Source: Rhodanobacter sp. FW104-R8
Lineage (GTDB): Bacteria > Pseudomonadota > Gammaproteobacteria > Xanthomonadales > Rhodanobacteraceae
DNA length: 64,000 nucleotides
Reading direction: 5' to 3'
Assembly (NCBI RefSeq): GCF_001617365.1
Contig: NZ_LVJR01000021.1
Span: forward strand, 35,309-99,308
Position 1 is the stretch's first letter. The number at the start of each line of letters is the position of its first letter. A program made the translations under genes and the position numbers. Under the pieces are notes generated by a model, which was not told the origin of the DNA, searched no databases, and worked only from the letters and a program-made list of their open reading frames with translations. Positions 62,759-64,000 of this stretch are shown in pieces.

Positions 62759-63223
62759 TCAGCTGGTGTGGTCCAGGATGATCTTCCAGCCGTCGGCGGT
62801 CTTTTCCCACAGCAGCGAGAACACGCCGTCGTCCCGGGCCACCTCGCCGTGCGCCGCGCGGTCGAGGTGGAAGCGGCCGGTCACCGCCGCATAGCGCACC
62901 TCGCCGCCGGCCCCGGGCAGCAGGCGCACATCCAGTCCGGAGAATGTGAGCCGGCCCATCTGCGCCGGGTTCGCGTAGTGCTTGCGGTAGCCGTCGAGGA
63001 TCGCGCGATAGCCCTTGCGCACGCTGCTGCCGACGAAGGTGGTATCGGGCGCATCCTTGTAGCCGCGCATGTAGCCCGCCACATCGCCGCGGTTCCACGC
63101 CGCGGCCTGCTGCGCCATCACCTGATGGATCGCGGCGGCATCGTCGCCGGCCGCCCGGGCAACTCCCGAACCGGCCATCGCCAGGAGGAACCCGCACAGG
63201 AGGAAAAGTCTTTGCCCGTTCAT
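62759..63223 (-). CDS. Secreted SnoaL/DUF4440-like (NTF2 fold) protein
   Basis: A 154-residue protein with a signal peptide (LFLLCGFLLAMAGSGVARA). The mature part, from DDAAAIHQVMAQQAAAWNRGDVAGYMRGY to LLWEKTADGWKIILDHTS, is the NTF2-like pattern of DUF4440/SnoaL ketosteroid-isomerase relatives. Function unknown. It converges on the sirtuin gene with 10 bases between. Confidence 0.87.
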   Translation of the reverse strand: MNGQRLFLLCGFLLAMAGSGVARAAGDDAAAIHQVMAQQAAAWNRGDVAGYMRGYKDAPDTTFVGSSVRKGYRAILDGYRKHYANPAQMGRLTFSGLDVRLLPGAGGEVRYAAVTGRFHLDRAAHGEVARDDGVFSLLWEKTADGWKIILDHTS

Positions 63224-63425
63224 CGCGTACTCCGCTGTGCTGCGTTACGGCCGGATGGCATGCCCGGGCAAGGTTGCCCTCATCCGCAGGGGCCGACAAG
63301 AGCGATTCGCCCCCTTCACGCGAAAATGCGCTCGCACCCGGTTCCATGTCGATCCGGCCAATGCCCGTTCGTCGCCCCCATGAAGGCGACCGCTTCGGCC
63401 GCCCCTCCCCCCAAAGGAGACAGCC

Positions 63426-63782
63426 ATGTCCTACATCGACGGTTTCGTGATCGCGGTACCCGACGCCAACCGCGAGCAGTTCATCGGGCACGCCCGTACC
63501 TTCGACGCCATTTTCCTGGAGTTCGGCGCCACCCGCGTGATGGAGTGCTGGGGTGACGACGTGCCCGAAGGCAAGCTCACCGATTTCCGCCGCGCCGTAC
63601 AGGCGAAGCCGGACGAATCCGTGGCGTTCTCCTGGATCGAATGGCCCGACAAGGCCACCCGTGACGCCGGCATGGCGAAAATCATGAACGATCCGCGCAT
63701 GCCAGCCGCCAGCGACATGCCGTTCGACGGCAAGCGCATGATCTTCGGCGGCTTCGCGCCGGTGGTCAGCCTGCCGACTTAG
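63426..63782 (+). CDS. DUF1428 family protein
   Basis: A 118-residue soluble protein preceded by AAAGGAG. It starts MSYIDGFVIAVPDANREQFIGHA and contains VMECWGDDVPEGKLTDF and FSWIEWPDKATRDAGMAKIMNDPRM, typical of DUF1428 (E. coli YbaA relatives), a dimeric alpha-beta barrel (ferredoxin-like) family of unknown function. No operon partner is visible. Confidence 0.92.
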   Translation: MSYIDGFVIAVPDANREQFIGHARTFDAIFLEFGATRVMECWGDDVPEGKLTDFRRAVQAKPDESVAFSWIEWPDKATRDAGMAKIMNDPRMPAASDMPFDGKRMIFGGFAPVVSLPT

Positions 63783-63832
63783 CCAAACCGGGATCAGGGC
63801 AGCCAGAGGCCCGCACGCACGCAAGTGCGCTC

Positions 63833-63863
63833 TGCCCCTGTTTTCGCATTGCCCCTGTTTTCG
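63833..63863. repeat. Tandem direct repeat before the last gene
   Basis: TGCCCCTGTTTTCG occurs at 63833-63846 and again at 63850-63863, a 17-base period. It lies 51 bases after DUF1428 and about 125 bases before the next start codon. It could be a regulator site or a chance duplication. I see nothing else certain in 63783-63988. Confidence 0.5.
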
Positions 63864-63988
63864 TCCACTACAATGCCGCGCCGGCCGGCATCCGGTCCGG
63901 CGCGGACGCGGGGGCGTCCGTCATTCTGACCTTGCCCGCGAGAAACGTATCCCTTGCCGTGTGATTCAATCCACGCAAGGAGAACGAC

Positions 63989-64000
63989 ATGACGAAGACA
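63989..64000 (+). CDS. Start of a gene cut by the window edge
   Basis: ATG at 63989 opens MTKT and is preceded by a good AAGGAG site at 63977-63983. Only four codons are present, so the product cannot be named. Confidence 0.5.

Noticed and set aside
63849..63874. TTGCCC and TACAAT as a promoter for the last gene
   Set aside because: Spacing is only 14 bases, too short for a sigma-70 promoter.

Overview
The window is a GC-rich (roughly two thirds G+C), densely coded chromosomal segment from a gammaproteobacterium. Gene content and order (lon-hup-tRNA-Val-tRNA-Asp-ppiD, an nlpD locus with no rpoS beside it, GTAGGAGC-type REP elements) point to Xanthomonadales, most likely Rhodanobacteraceae (Rhodanobacter/Dyella-like). 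The genus is inferred from style and gene order, not from a marker gene. There is no rRNA, CRISPR array, prophage or insertion sequence.

Layout. 1-5.3 kb: the 5' part of a CPA2 antiporter, a tRNA Ala-Glu-Asp operon, and the divergent pair ppsR/ppsA. ppsA carries an odd in-frame palindromic insertion. A tRNA-Ser follows. 5.4-12.2 kb: a PP2C phosphatase, then dnaQ-rnhA-methyltransferase divergent from gloB-mltD, then ppiD. 12.3-23.8 kb: the protein quality-control block tig-clpP-clpX-lon-hup, twelve tRNA genes in the window overall with several clear promoters and terminators, ftsH-rlmE, yhbY and a Mth938-like gene. 23.9-36.4 kb: the nlpD-yqaA-pcm-surE // truD-mgtE-ispF-ispD-ftsB-eno-kdsA-pyrG cluster, with many 1-4 base overlaps. 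It covers envelope, isoprenoid, LPS precursor, nucleotide and RNA-modification functions. mgtE has a frameshifted 3' end.

36.5-48.5 kb is more accessory. It holds an M24 aminopeptidase; a same-strand row of a heme-oxygenase-like protein, a GGDEF/EAL signalling protein, a divergent lipoyl synthase, a small SFPASDPPS protein, an AhpD-like protein and a cysteine-synthase-like enzyme; and, divergent from this row, a quinol-dependent nitric oxide reductase. 48.5-64 kb is a run of housekeeping and detoxification enzymes: a decayed epimerase pseudogene, a Tat-exported BBE flavoprotein, patatin, VOC, CoA-transferase, penicillin-acylase family enzyme, VIT1-like transporter, SDR, GST, host-attachment protein, amidohydrolase, sirtuin, SnoaL-like protein and DUF1428.

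Functional logic. The central 20 kb is a stable core: folding and proteolysis (Tig, ClpXP, Lon, FtsH, PpiD) and an essential-gene operon. The most unusual observations are the palindromic insertion inside ppsA, the lipoyl-synthase/AhpD/PLP-enzyme row next to the NO reductase, the two single-base losses at the 3' end of mgtE, the epimerase remnant, and three REP doublets lying between genes.
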